Shown piece by piece: positions 15,340 to 23,252 of a DNA stretch of 48,009 nt. This DNA is from Methanoregula sp. UBA64 (GTDB taxonomy: Archaea > Halobacteriota > Methanomicrobia > Methanomicrobiales > Methanospirillaceae). Positions within the stretch are counted from its first letter, which is position 1; each line of letters begins with the position of its first letter. The notes below the pieces were generated by a model that had not been told where the DNA came from, did no database searches, and saw only the letters and a list, made by a program, of their open reading frames with translations. The stretch is taken from assembly GCF_002502735.1 (NCBI RefSeq), contig NZ_DAQC01000002.1, positions 1 through 48,009 on the forward strand, read 5' to 3'. Made by a program: the position numbers and the translations under genes.

Positions 15340-17163
15340 ATGAGAATAGATGGAATACGCAAATATTGGGCCGAAATAATCCTTTTAGGGATTATCTGCC
15401 TCGCCGGGTTCCTCAACCTCTGGAACCTCTGGGATACCCCCTCAAATCTGTATTATGCAGCAGCAGTGCGGAGCATGCTTGCAAATCCCGGCATCGCATT
15501 TTTTAACTCATTTGATGCGGCTGGATTTGTTACCGTTGACAAACCTCCTGTCGGTCTCTGGGTCCAGGCCGCAAGCGCAGCAATGTTCGGGTTCAGCAAC
15601 TGGTCGGTAATGCTCCCTTCGGCCCTTGCAGGCATCGGGTCGGTTGGGCTCATTTACCTCATCGTTAAACGGTCGTTTGGAAAACCCGCCGGTCTGATTG
15701 CAGCATTTGTCCTTGCGACAACTCCGGCTTTTGTCAGCACTGCACGAAGCAACATCCTGGATCCCCTGCTGATTTTTGTGATCCTGCTGGCGATCTTGGT
15801 TGCGCTCAAAGCGGCGCGCGATAATTCGTTCTGGTTCCTTGTTCTTTCATTTATCTGTCTTGGAATCGGGTTCAACATCAAGATGGTTCAGGCGCTCGTG
15901 GTTGTTCCGGCCATCATTGCAATCTATCTGTTCGGTGATGCGTTTCCCTCCCGACAGAAGATTATTCATCTCGCCATCGCGCTGCTGGTACTGGCTGCGG
16001 TCTCGCTTTCATGGGCGATAGCTGTGGATATGGTACCTGCCGATCAGCGCCCCTATATTGGCGGTAGCGGTGACAATTCTGTTATCGGATTGATGGTGGG
16101 TCACAATGGTGCAGAAGCATTTCAGGGTGAAGAACCAGATACTAACATCCCTCCTGCAGGTCTGTTTCGTTTATTCAGTCAGGGAATTGACACGTATTTC
16201 AGCTGGCTGATACCCTTTGCTCTGATCAGCTTATTTGTATGGTGGTGGTGGCCGGTATCGTACACACCTGCAGGTATCAGAAATGCCGGTTTCTTTTCAG
16301 AAAAAGGAATCACCCTTATTGCGCTTTGCCTCTGGTTGCTGCCGGGGCTGCTCTACTTCAGCTTTACACAGGGACACTGGAGTATGTATTACCTGGCCAC
16401 AATTGCACCTCCCCTTGCCGGACTTGTCGGAATAGGTGCCGTGACAATGTATCGCGAATACCAAAGTGATCGATTTACCGGATGGGTGCTAATTATTGCG
16501 GTTCTGGTAACCGGTCTGGTGCAGATCTGGATGGAATCGCGACTTTTTATTTATGATCCTCTGGTAAACGGTGTGCTTCTTGGGCTTGAGCTGTTCGGGG
16601 GTGTTCTTTGCGTGGCGATACTGACATATCTGCGGATAAACAAAATTCAGCGCACCTCCGGAGTTACCCTGTCCGTGGTATGTATTGCCATTGCAGTTCT
16701 CCTTGTTGCTCCCGCAGGATGGTCCTGTGCTCCCCTTATGACCGTATCTGCATCGGACAATTCCGGGGAGGCATTAGCCGACTTTCTGCTCTCCCATGAG
16801 AACAATGCTACCTACCTCGCTGCAGTGCCTGCAAGTATGGATATCGGGGGATCCCTGATTGTCAGGACCGGAAAGCCGGTCATGGCACTGGGGGGCTATT
16901 TTGGGGCAGATCAAATTCTTACCGTTGATAAAATCCCCGGTCTGGTTCACAATGGAACCGTGAGATATTTTCTTGTTCCCACAACGGATTTTACTCAGGT
17001 GAGAATGTCCAATGGAGTAAGAGACAATCCTCAAAATGCTGCGATCTATACGCTGGTATCGGAACACTGCAGGAGTGTTCCTGTATCAGAATGGAGTGGA
17101 AGCAGGGAGAGCCTGTTGTTACGATCCCGGTATGCACTTTATGACTGCAACGGTGCGCTTTAA
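15340..17163 (+). CDS. YkcB-like / GT39 membrane glycosyltransferase, copy 2
   Basis: A 607-residue paralogue of the preceding gene with the same topology. It shares L-Y-Y-A-A-A-V, D-A-A-G-F-V-T-V-D-K-P-P-V-G-L-W and the V-D-x-V-P-A-D-Q-R-P-Y-I-G segment near residue 230. The C-terminal domain of both ends in a Y-x-L-Y-D-C type tail. DNA identity between the copies is clearly lower than protein similarity, so the duplication is not recent. The 197-base gap before it is AT-rich without a recognisable gene or a clear ribosome-binding site, so this copy may have its own promoter and a leaderless or weakly led message. GtrA follows after five bases. Confidence 0.85.
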   Translation: MRIDGIRKYWAEIILLGIICLAGFLNLWNLWDTPSNLYYAAAVRSMLANPGIAFFNSFDAAGFVTVDKPPVGLWVQAASAAMFGFSNWSVMLPSALAGIGSVGLIYLIVKRSFGKPAGLIAAFVLATTPAFVSTARSNILDPLLIFVILLAILVALKAARDNSFWFLVLSFICLGIGFNIKMVQALVVVPAIIAIYLFGDAFPSRQKIIHLAIALLVLAAVSLSWAIAVDMVPADQRPYIGGSGDNSVIGLMVGHNGAEAFQGEEPDTNIPPAGLFRLFSQGIDTYFSWLIPFALISLFVWWWWPVSYTPAGIRNAGFFSEKGITLIALCLWLLPGLLYFSFTQGHWSMYYLATIAPPLAGLVGIGAVTMYREYQSDRFTGWVLIIAVLVTGLVQIWMESRLFIYDPLVNGVLLGLELFGGVLCVAILTYLRINKIQRTSGVTLSVVCIAIAVLLVAPAGWSCAPLMTVSASDNSGEALADFLLSHENNATYLAAVPASMDIGGSLIVRTGKPVMALGGYFGADQILTVDKIPGLVHNGTVRYFLVPTTDFTQVRMSNGVRDNPQNAAIYTLVSEHCRSVPVSEWSGSRESLLLRSRYALYDCNGAL

Positions 17164-17168
17164 ACCTC

Positions 17169-17606
17169 ATGAAACCTTTGCAAGCTTCCGGAATGGTGCA
17201 GATCCTCGCGAAAAAAATCCCGCCCCGTCTCCCTTTGGGGACCTTGATTTCTTTTCTTCAGGTTGGTATCATAGCCAGCCTTGTCGATTTAGGTCTCCTT
17301 TATGTTTTTACTGAGTATTTCGGGATATGGTATCTCCTTTCGGCAGCTGCCTCCTATATCTGCGGTATGATCGTGAGTTACACTCTCAACAAGCGTTTCA
17401 CGTTCCATAACGTAAACAAGCAGTACATTTGGCAGTTCTTCCTCTTTGCCATTGTTTCTACAAGCGGCCTTATCGTGAATATAAGCGTGATGTTTTTCGC
17501 GGTTACCTTTTTTTCGATATACTATCTTTATGCGAAGGTGATCTCCATGTGCATTACCTTTTTTTGGAACTACTCTTTCCAGAGCAGGATTACCTTTCAG
17601 GTCTGA
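17169..17606 (+). CDS. GtrA-like flippase family membrane protein
   Basis: A 145-residue protein with four hydrophobic segments and the GtrA pattern (F-L-Q-V-G-x-x-A-S-x-V-D near residues 28-39, N-K-R-F-T-F at about 73-78, and a C-terminal F-x-W-N-Y-x-F segment). GtrA-like proteins are thought to help move polyprenyl-phosphate-linked sugars across the membrane. The five-base spacing from the second glycosyltransferase makes it a natural supplier of substrate for the two GT39-like enzymes. That link is inference from context; no cytosolic dolichyl-phosphate sugar synthase lies beside it. Confidence 0.85.
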   Translation: MKPLQASGMVQILAKKIPPRLPLGTLISFLQVGIIASLVDLGLLYVFTEYFGIWYLLSAAASYICGMIVSYTLNKRFTFHNVNKQYIWQFFLFAIVSTSGLIVNISVMFFAVTFFSIYYLYAKVISMCITFFWNYSFQSRITFQV

Positions 17607-17798
17607 ATGCAGGGAAGATAAAAGTCTGATTATTGCGTTGTACCTCCTGCTTCATGTGTCCTGATTTCAGGTATTCCGTGCCACGACATTCACCTCTCGT
17701 TCTTTCTTTTACCCGGTAATCTTCCCCGTTGCTTCCCCATTTTAGCCCGGCTCCTTTCTCCGACGCGGGTTTCCCGTACCGTTCCGTCGGATCCCTCC

Positions 17799-17811
17799 CG
17801 AAATAAATATA
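17799..17811 (+). promoter_or_regulatory. Archaeal BRE-TATA promoter of the DUF3821-like gene
   Basis: CGAAA (17799-17803) followed by TAAATATA (17804-17811) is a textbook BRE plus TATA box. A start about 25 bases downstream falls at about 17833-17836, on the ATG at 17836, which predicts a leaderless mRNA; no ribosome-binding site is visible. The rest of the 229-base gap after the GtrA gene shows nothing else. Confidence 0.65.
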
Positions 17812-17835
17812 CCCCCCGACAGTTTACTTTCATCA

Positions 17836-18561
17836 ATGAGCCTGAACTTCCCCGGATGTTTCCATCCCTCGCGGGCCGCCGTGATCGCGCTTGTTTGTTG
17901 TGCCGCGGTCATCCTCCTGCCCGGCGCCTTTGCCGCCGACGAATACTATACCGGCTACCTCGGCGACGTGATCGACCTGCACGGCTACTCCTATGGCGGG
18001 GGCAGTCAGGTCTACCTCTTCATGACCGGCCCGGGCCTGCCCGCAAACGGCGTGACCCTGACCGATACCGGCCTGCGTGCCGACCAGGGACATTTCACGA
18101 TTGTTCCGCTCGACAGCAGCCAGCAGTGGTCGATGAAATGGGACACGTCGAGGATCTGGAACGATATCGACCCGGGCACGTACCTGGTCTACGTGACCAT
18201 GGAGCCCGTTGACTATGCGCACCTCGGGGGCAGCAACTCGTACAAGACCCTATCAGTGTACCTCAAGGACGACAGTTCCCGCACCGGGAGCTCCAGCGTG
18301 TCCTACACCTTAAACCCGGAACGGCACAGCTCGACCGAAACCCCCACGAGTGCGACCCCGCTCCCCTCGGCAAAGGTCTCGGCGCCCACCGTTCCCACGA
18401 CCCCGGTCCTGGAACCGACAGCACAGGCCCCGCCCACAAACCCCCTGACAACGGCCCGTGCCTCTGCCACAACGCGGGCACCCCTGCCGGGTCTCCTTCC
18501 GGTCATTGCCGTCCTTGCCGTGGCCGGTCTCCTGCTCTCGCGGCCGGCCCGCCGCGGGTAA
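17836..18561 (+). CDS. DUF3821-like secreted, membrane-anchored surface protein
   Basis: A 241-residue protein with a signal peptide (hydrophobic stretch at about 14-33, cleavage likely after A-F-A-A), one extracellular beta-rich domain at about 35-145, a Thr/Pro/Ala-rich stalk at about 155-215, and a C-terminal hydrophobic anchor at about 216-234 followed by R-P-A-R-R. The folded part (V-Y-L-F-M-T-G-P-G-L-P and W-S-M-K-W-D-T) resembles the DUF3821 domain found in many Methanomicrobiales surface proteins. The stalk is a plausible O-glycosylation target. Ligand and role are unknown. Confidence 0.75.
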   Translation: MSLNFPGCFHPSRAAVIALVCCAAVILLPGAFAADEYYTGYLGDVIDLHGYSYGGGSQVYLFMTGPGLPANGVTLTDTGLRADQGHFTIVPLDSSQQWSMKWDTSRIWNDIDPGTYLVYVTMEPVDYAHLGGSNSYKTLSVYLKDDSSRTGSSSVSYTLNPERHSSTETPTSATPLPSAKVSAPTVPTTPVLEPTAQAPPTNPLTTARASATTRAPLPGLLPVIAVLAVAGLLLSRPARRG

Positions 18562-18643
18562 CCCCGGGCCCTACGGTATCCTCCCCCTTTTTCCCGGCCG
18601 GGCACTTTATCAGATCCTGTGCGTATCACTTCTATGATGGGAT

Positions 18644-19252
18644 ATGGACAGCTCCGCACTTCTTGAAACGGCACGCCACCTGGCCCGGGTGGGACGGTAT
18701 ACCGACGCAATCGCAGAATACGATAAGATCCTTGTCGCAGACCCACAGAACACCACCGCGCTCGAACAAAAGGGCGAGGTCTATTACATGCTCGGCCGGC
18801 ACAAGGATGCCCTCGCCTGTTACGATCTCGCGCTCGAAAAGAACCCGCACCTCACCACGGCCTGGTTCGAGAAGGGCTATACCCTGCGCAAGTCCGGGCA
18901 GTTTAGCGAAGCCATCGCCTGTTTCGAACGTGTCCTTGCCCTCGACCCCGAGAACCTTCTCGCCATGGCAAACAAGGGTTACTCCTTAAACGCGCTCGGG
19001 AGGTACGAAGACGCCCTTGCCTGCTTCGAACGGACGCTCAAAGGTGGCACCATCAACATCCGGGCGCTGGTCTCCAAAGGAATTGCCCTCGTAAACCTTG
19101 GCAGGAACGCCGAGGCGCTTGCCGCCTTCGACGAGGCCGTCAGCCTCAACCCGATCAACTCGTTTGCCTGGAAGAACCGCGCCGATGTCCTCGACCGCAT
19201 GGGCCGGACCGCGGAAGCAAAAGAGAGCCGCAGCCGTGTAATGGGCGCCTAG
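18644..19252 (+). CDS. Tetratricopeptide repeat protein
   Basis: A 202-residue soluble protein made almost wholly of TPR units, about five 34-residue repeats, for example A-L-E-Q-K-G-E-V-Y-Y-M-L-G-R-H-K-D-A-L-A-C-Y and the following A-W-F-E-K-G-Y-T-L-R. TPR arrays bind proteins; the partner cannot be told from sequence. A TATA-like ACTTTATC near 18604 lies about 40 bases before ATG 18644, so the leader is short. Confidence 0.88.
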   Translation: MDSSALLETARHLARVGRYTDAIAEYDKILVADPQNTTALEQKGEVYYMLGRHKDALACYDLALEKNPHLTTAWFEKGYTLRKSGQFSEAIACFERVLALDPENLLAMANKGYSLNALGRYEDALACFERTLKGGTINIRALVSKGIALVNLGRNAEALAAFDEAVSLNPINSFAWKNRADVLDRMGRTAEAKESRSRVMGA

Positions 19253-19302
19253 AAAGGAAACGTGCTATCCCTGCCGGCCCCTGGTGCCGGACATGGTATC
19301 TC

Positions 19303-19350
19303 TTTTTTTAAGGTAGTTTTGAGAGAAAAAACCCAAAAGAAAAAAATAGA
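19303..19350. terminator. Convergent poly-T terminators for the TPR gene (+) and the mtr operon (-)
   Basis: T7 at 19303-19309 ends the plus-strand transcript. On the minus strand, runs of T (A5-A7 on the plus strand at about 19326-19347) follow directly after the mtrH stop at 19352. This is typical archaeal termination without a long stem. Confidence 0.65.
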
Positions 19351-19351
19351 T

Positions 19352-20389
19352 TTAGATAAGTTTGAAAATCGGGTGGCTTTCCGATTTGCACTCGACGCCA
19401 AGCTGGCGGGTTGCCTCAAGGATAGTGATATCCGAGTAGGCCTGTGCGGTGATCATTGCTTCAACGTTCTCGATAGGTCCGTACATGATGAGGTCGGCAC
19501 CGAGGGTGCTTGCAATCATGTTGCAGCCGATATCGGGTGCAGACCATGCTGCCTGCCTCATGCCGTCCATGCCGCCAAGGTAGTGGTGGCTCATCTGTTC
19601 GAGGAGTGCATCCTTGCCCTTGTAGCCTGCTGCCTGCACGGAGGGGGTCTTGCTTGTACCCTTCCAGCGCTTGAGCCAGGTCCAGGAGACCGTCATGTTG
19701 TGGTATGCACCACCGGTCGGGTATCCGTGGATGGCTTTGCAGGCGAGGATCTCACGGTAGGAACCACCGGAGCCGAGGCCGAGCGGGGTTGCCGCTGTAT
19801 CCAGGATCGGGCGCTTGATACCGCAGTACTCTGCGATCTCGAGCATACCCTTGGTCTGTCCTGCTACGCCGCCTTCGGTGAGCACTTTCTCACGGCCGGC
19901 AACGGACGGGTCTGCGGGGTTGAACGCAAGGACGATGGCTGCATCGACGTCACTGTTCTTGAGTGCCTCAATGCTCTCGGGCAGGATTGAACCGTTGATC
20001 GAGTTGTAGATCGCACGGTTTGCAAGTCCTACCTCGGTCACGTACTCGCACGCGTGGGCGAGCGCCTTGGGGACCGACGAGTCCATCAGGAATGCAGTCT
20101 TGTTGTCGATACTGTCGAACCACGAGAAGTAGCTCTCGAATGCTTCCCCGTATTCCGCAATAATCTGGATGAAATGCGGAACACCGGTCAGATCGGAGAG
20201 TTCCTGACAGCGGTTCCAGAGTGCTTCTGCCTTTACCTTGTCGATCTTTCCTGTCTTGTCGTCAAGGACAATCTCCTGCTTGTTGTAGAAGATTGAAGCA
20301 CCCAATACGGTCGGGTATTCACCGGGCTGTCCACCGATCTTGGTGCCGTTAAAATCCCAGACACTCTGTTCTTTCTCAAACTTGAACAT
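19352..20389 (-). CDS. mtrH: Tetrahydromethanopterin S-methyltransferase subunit H
   Basis: The catalytic peripheral subunit of Mtr, which moves the methyl group from methyl-tetrahydromethanopterin to the Co(I) corrinoid on MtrA. The 345-residue protein is longer than the about 310 residues common in other orders and starts M-F-K-F-E-K-E-Q. Conserved TIM-barrel segments are visible, for example I-G-G-Q-P-G-E-Y-P-T-V-L near residues 17-28, S-S-V-P-K-A-L near 103-109 and D-T-A-A-T-P-L-G-L-G-S-G near 197-208. It is the last gene of the operon, 30 bases after the MtrA-MtrG fusion, with AATGGAGGTG as the ribosome-binding site. Confidence 0.96.
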   Translation of the reverse strand: MFKFEKEQSVWDFNGTKIGGQPGEYPTVLGASIFYNKQEIVLDDKTGKIDKVKAEALWNRCQELSDLTGVPHFIQIIAEYGEAFESYFSWFDSIDNKTAFLMDSSVPKALAHACEYVTEVGLANRAIYNSINGSILPESIEALKNSDVDAAIVLAFNPADPSVAGREKVLTEGGVAGQTKGMLEIAEYCGIKRPILDTAATPLGLGSGGSYREILACKAIHGYPTGGAYHNMTVSWTWLKRWKGTSKTPSVQAAGYKGKDALLEQMSHHYLGGMDGMRQAAWSAPDIGCNMIASTLGADLIMYGPIENVEAMITAQAYSDITILEATRQLGVECKSESHPIFKLI

Positions 20390-20419
20390 GTTATTTACAC
20401 CTCCATTACACCAATGCCA

Positions 20420-21148
20420 TCAACCTAATTTGACGAAACGGAACACGAAAAGTACCAGCACGATCAATCCTGCCACGAGGCCGTACAGTATGCCGATGTC
20501 GCGCCCGATCTTTCTCCCAACACGCTGTGCCACTTCTGCATCCACGAATTCGAGTCTCTTCTCGATCTTGTCGAGACGCTTCTCGATTTCGAGGAACTGG
20601 GGGTTTGCACCCGCAGCTGCGACTTCAGCGCCGCCGGCCGCTTCCTTGACTTCAACGACCATGGCGTCCGCGGCGAACGCGCCGGGGTCTTTTGCCTTGA
20701 GTTCGCTGATCTTGGCCTTGATGGCGGAGAGGTCTTCGGACTCCATGATGTTGACAATGGAGACCTGTTCCTGGAAGCGCTTGATCGCTGCGTCATTGAG
20801 GTTCTCAATGAACGGGATTGCGCCTTCAGCTCCGACGATCCTGCCATCTTTTACGCCGCTCTTGTGGAGCGCAATCAAAGACTGGGCCGAGAGGTGACCC
20901 TTGACTTCGGTACCACAGAGGAGCACGAACCTGATGTTGGGGTTGGCGATGTAGTTTGCGATGACCTTTTCGAGACCGAGGTTCTCGGTCTTACAGGAAC
21001 CGCACATTGCAGCACCTGCATCGCAGATGCCCTGTTCGTCGAGGTGAGAGCCCATGGTGATAACAGCAACGGGGCTGTTAGCATCTCCCGTGTGGAAGTC
21101 ACCCTTGACGAGCGGCCATCCATTTGCCGGTGATTTCTTGTCTGCCAT
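20420..21148 (-). CDS. MtrA corrinoid domain fused to MtrG (second MtrA copy in the mtrG position)
   Basis: A 242-residue protein. Residues 1-173 match the cytosolic corrinoid domain of the neighbouring MtrA except for one change (Asn9 for Ser9), including the His85 expected to coordinate cobalt. After a short Ala/Gly linker (about 174-181), residues 182-242 are a complete MtrG: E-K-R-L-D-K-I-E-K-R-L-E-F-V-D, then G-R-D-I-G-I-L-Y-G-L-V-A-G and one membrane helix. The MtrA membrane anchor is absent from this copy. The gene sits exactly where mtrG belongs (E-D-C-B-A-F-G-H), and no separate mtrG exists in the operon. It has a normal ribosome-binding site and an unbroken frame. Confidence 0.92.
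   Translation of the reverse strand: MADKKSPANGWPLVKGDFHTGDANSPVAVITMGSHLDEQGICDAGAAMCGSCKTENLGLEKVIANYIANPNIRFVLLCGTEVKGHLSAQSLIALHKSGVKDGRIVGAEGAIPFIENLNDAAIKRFQEQVSIVNIMESEDLSAIKAKISELKAKDPGAFAADAMVVEVKEAAGGAEVAAAGANPQFLEIEKRLDKIEKRLEFVDAEVAQRVGRKIGRDIGILYGLVAGLIVLVLFVFRFVKLG
20630..21148 (-). repeat. Duplicated MtrA-domain DNA, copy in the fusion gene
   Basis: This 519-base segment pairs with 21575-22093 at a constant offset of 945 bases. Positions 20637-20788 are identical to 21582-21733 without a mismatch, and 20790-20836 are again identical, while about 20837-20900 carries many third-position differences. The patchy pattern points to gene conversion. Confidence 0.9.
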
Positions 21149-21160
21149 TTCTCTTCACCT

Positions 21161-21361
21161 CTAGATAAGTAATGCGGGTACCACGATCATGATCACCGCG
21201 ATCAGCAGCCCGGCGACAAATGCGACAAGGCCGTTTGTGGTCGATGCCGAGTCGAACTTGTTGGTACGGGCCAGGATCTGTGACTTGTAACGGATGTTCT
21301 CGACCATGCCGTCGATTGCAACCATCCTGACCGGTCCTGCAGATTTTTCTTCTTCTGCCAT
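21161..21361 (-). CDS. mtrF: Tetrahydromethanopterin S-methyltransferase subunit F
   Basis: Small subunit of the membrane-bound Na+-pumping Mtr complex. The 66 residues have the MtrF layout: a hydrophilic N-terminal half with M-V-E-N-I-R-Y-K-S-Q-I-L-A-R near residues 19-32 and one C-terminal membrane helix (about 45-65). MtrF resembles the membrane-proximal part of MtrA, with which it probably shares ancestry. It lies between mtrA and the MtrA-MtrG fusion, with AGAGGTGAAG as the ribosome-binding site. Confidence 0.93.
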   Translation of the reverse strand: MAEEEKSAGPVRMVAIDGMVENIRYKSQILARTNKFDSASTTNGLVAFVAGLLIAVIMIVVPALLI

Positions 21362-21367
21362 CTCACT

Positions 21368-22093
21368 TCACCCCATCCATATGAATCCGATCAAAGTAAA
21401 CGAGACGATCAGGCCGATCATTACACCTTCGATCTTCCCTGCATAGACACCTGCGGCAAACCTGTCGCGGTATCCGATGTCGGTCACCATCTTCTCGATG
21501 ATCTTGATGCGTGTGGTGATGATTGCCATCTCGCCGGAGATCGGGCGTACTTCGCCGCCAGCCTCTTCCCCGCTGCCGCCAGCCGCTTCCTTGACTTCAA
21601 CGACCATGGCGTCCGCGGCGAACGCGCCGGGGTCTTTTGCCTTGAGTTCGCTGATCTTGGCCTTGATGGCGGAGAGGTCTTCGGACTCCATGATGTTGAC
21701 AATGGAGACCTGTTCCTGGAAGCGCTTGATCGCCGCGTCATTGAGGTTCTCAATGAACGGGATTGCGCCTTCAGCTCCGACAATCCTGCCGTCCTTGACA
21801 CCGCTCTTGTGGAGCGCAATCAGCGACTGTGCGGAAAGGTGGCCCTTGACTTCGGTACCACAGAGGAGCACGAACCTGATGTTGGGGTTGGCGATGTAGT
21901 TGGCAATGACCTTTTCAAGACCGAGATTCTCGGTCTTACAGGAACCGCACATTGCGGCGCCTGCATCGCAGATGCCCTGTTCGTCGAGGTGAGAGCCCAT
22001 GGTGATAACAGCAACGGGGCTGTTTGCGTCTCCCGTGTGGAAGTCACCCTTGACGAGTGGCCATCCGCTTGCCGGTGATTTCTTGTCTGCCAT
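21368..22093 (-). CDS. mtrA: Tetrahydromethanopterin S-methyltransferase subunit A
   Basis: Carries the 5-hydroxybenzimidazolyl-cobamide that accepts the methyl group from MtrH and gives it to coenzyme M. The 241-residue protein has the cytosolic corrinoid domain (about 1-170), with G-T-E-V-K-G-H-L-S-A-Q-S around the axial ligand His85 by homology to His84 of characterised MtrA, a linker, and the canonical C-terminal anchor (D-R-F-A-A-G-V-Y-A-G-K-I-E-G followed by a membrane helix to the end). This is the complete MtrA; its corrinoid domain is nearly identical to that in the downstream fusion gene. Confidence 0.96.
   Translation of the reverse strand: MADKKSPASGWPLVKGDFHTGDANSPVAVITMGSHLDEQGICDAGAAMCGSCKTENLGLEKVIANYIANPNIRFVLLCGTEVKGHLSAQSLIALHKSGVKDGRIVGAEGAIPFIENLNDAAIKRFQEQVSIVNIMESEDLSAIKAKISELKAKDPGAFAADAMVVEVKEAAGGSGEEAGGEVRPISGEMAIITTRIKIIEKMVTDIGYRDRFAAGVYAGKIEGVMIGLIVSFTLIGFIWMG
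21575..22093 (-). repeat. Duplicated MtrA-domain DNA, copy in mtrA
   Basis: Partner of the 20630-21148 segment at an offset of 945 bases. The two encode the same 173 residues but one. Confidence 0.9.
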
Positions 22094-22094
22094 T

Positions 22095-22388
22095 TTATCT
22101 CACCATCACAAGCCGGAATGCAATGACTCCTGCAATGAGTAGTCCGATCGCAATCCCGTACCAGAACGCATTGATGCTGCCGCCGATAGCGAGCGTCTTC
22201 TCACGGCCGGGGAAGGATGCAACGTAGTTGCCTTCGCCGGAGAGCATGTTGACGAGATCGTCAGTAGATGCTTCGAGGACTGCTACCTTGTCAAGTACCG
22301 GGGAGAGCGATTCTCCTGCGGTGGTGACCGTGCCGACCATCGGGTCGGAGACGAGGCCGAATTCCGGAAGGACAATGACGTATGCCAT
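22095..22388 (-). CDS. mtrB: Tetrahydromethanopterin S-methyltransferase subunit B
   Basis: Small membrane-anchored Mtr subunit. The 97 residues show the MtrB start (Y-V-x-V-L-P-E-F-G-L-V-x-D), a hydrophilic middle and one C-terminal membrane helix (about 74-95). It starts at ATG 22388 and is followed one base later by mtrA. Its exact role in Na+ translocation is not known. Confidence 0.94.
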   Translation of the reverse strand: MAYVIVLPEFGLVSDPMVGTVTTAGESLSPVLDKVAVLEASTDDLVNMLSGEGNYVASFPGREKTLAIGGSINAFWYGIAIGLLIAGVIAFRLVMVR

Positions 22389-22390
22389 GA

Positions 22391-23242
22391 TTAGTGTCCC
22401 TCCACATCAGGAATCGGTTTCGCGTCGAGCCATGCAAATGCGTCGCGCTTCGAGAGCTTGATGTACTCGCAGTAGGTGTATACCCAGCCGATCAGTGCAA
22501 TGAGGAGCGAGATGATGGCCGCTCCGGCGCTGATGAGGGCAAACGACATGACTGCTGCTACGATCATGCTTAAGAATCCGCACTCAGCGGTGAGCATGAG
22601 CATGCGGTCCTGTTTCCAGCCGGGGCCGAGGCACGCGTTGAACGGGTGCTGGACGGCGATGGAACCGAGCAGGAATGCTACTGCCACAAGGCCGCCGCCA
22701 ATGAAGGAGACCTGGTAGCTGGGCATAGTGATCATGCCAAAGAGCGTGATGGAGCCGGTGGTAAGTCCCGTGAACGTGAAGCTGCCGGTGATTAAGACTG
22801 CAAAGCCCATGAGGGTGAGTGCACCGACGACTGCCAGTTCGGTAAGGGACTGGATCATGACCGGGATCTTCATGTTGAGGACCTCGTTTGCGAGGTACCC
22901 GAGAATGAGACCGATCACGGCTGCAAGGACGAGCGCAACGATGGGTGCTGCAATGCCGAACTTTGTTGCAAGGAGCATTGCAATGACACCGGAACCGAAC
23001 GCGATCATACCTGCTGACGGGACACCGGTACCGATACCGTAGCTGCAGAGCACCTTGATGGTGTTGCTGCCCCAGATGAGGGCTGCGACAACGGCAAGGC
23101 CGCCGAAGAACGAGAACAGCCCGGTGTTGGTGACCACATTGAGATAAGAGAGGTACAGGCACACGATCGTAGCGACAAGGCCACCGATCATAATCTTGGT
23201 GTGCGGAATGCCTCCTTCGATTACTTCAACTTTTACGGACAT
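22391..23242 (-). CDS. mtrC: Tetrahydromethanopterin S-methyltransferase subunit C
   Basis: Integral membrane subunit with seven to eight hydrophobic segments in 283 residues, part of the membrane core with MtrD and MtrE. I chose ATG 23242 (M-S-V-K-V-E-V-I-E-G-G), which has AGAGGTGCTGAA directly upstream; a longer reading frame that starts at 23302 runs back into the end of mtrD and is not the gene start. The C-terminal half contains Q-H-P-F-N-A-C-L-G-P, a conserved MtrC segment. Confidence 0.94.
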   Translation of the reverse strand: MSVKVEVIEGGIPHTKIMIGGLVATIVCLYLSYLNVVTNTGLFSFFGGLAVVAALIWGSNTIKVLCSYGIGTGVPSAGMIAFGSGVIAMLLATKFGIAAPIVALVLAAVIGLILGYLANEVLNMKIPVMIQSLTELAVVGALTLMGFAVLITGSFTFTGLTTGSITLFGMITMPSYQVSFIGGGLVAVAFLLGSIAVQHPFNACLGPGWKQDRMLMLTAECGFLSMIVAAVMSFALISAGAAIISLLIALIGWVYTYCEYIKLSKRDAFAWLDAKPIPDVEGH

Positions 23243-23252
23243 TTCAGCACCT

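Noticed and set aside
13310..17606. Insertion sequence as the source of the glycosyltransferase cassette
   Set aside because: No transposase gene and no terminal inverted or direct repeats are visible at the edges.
19262..19990. 242-codon open frame on the plus strand
   Set aside because: Antisense to mtrH, with no ribosome-binding site or family pattern.
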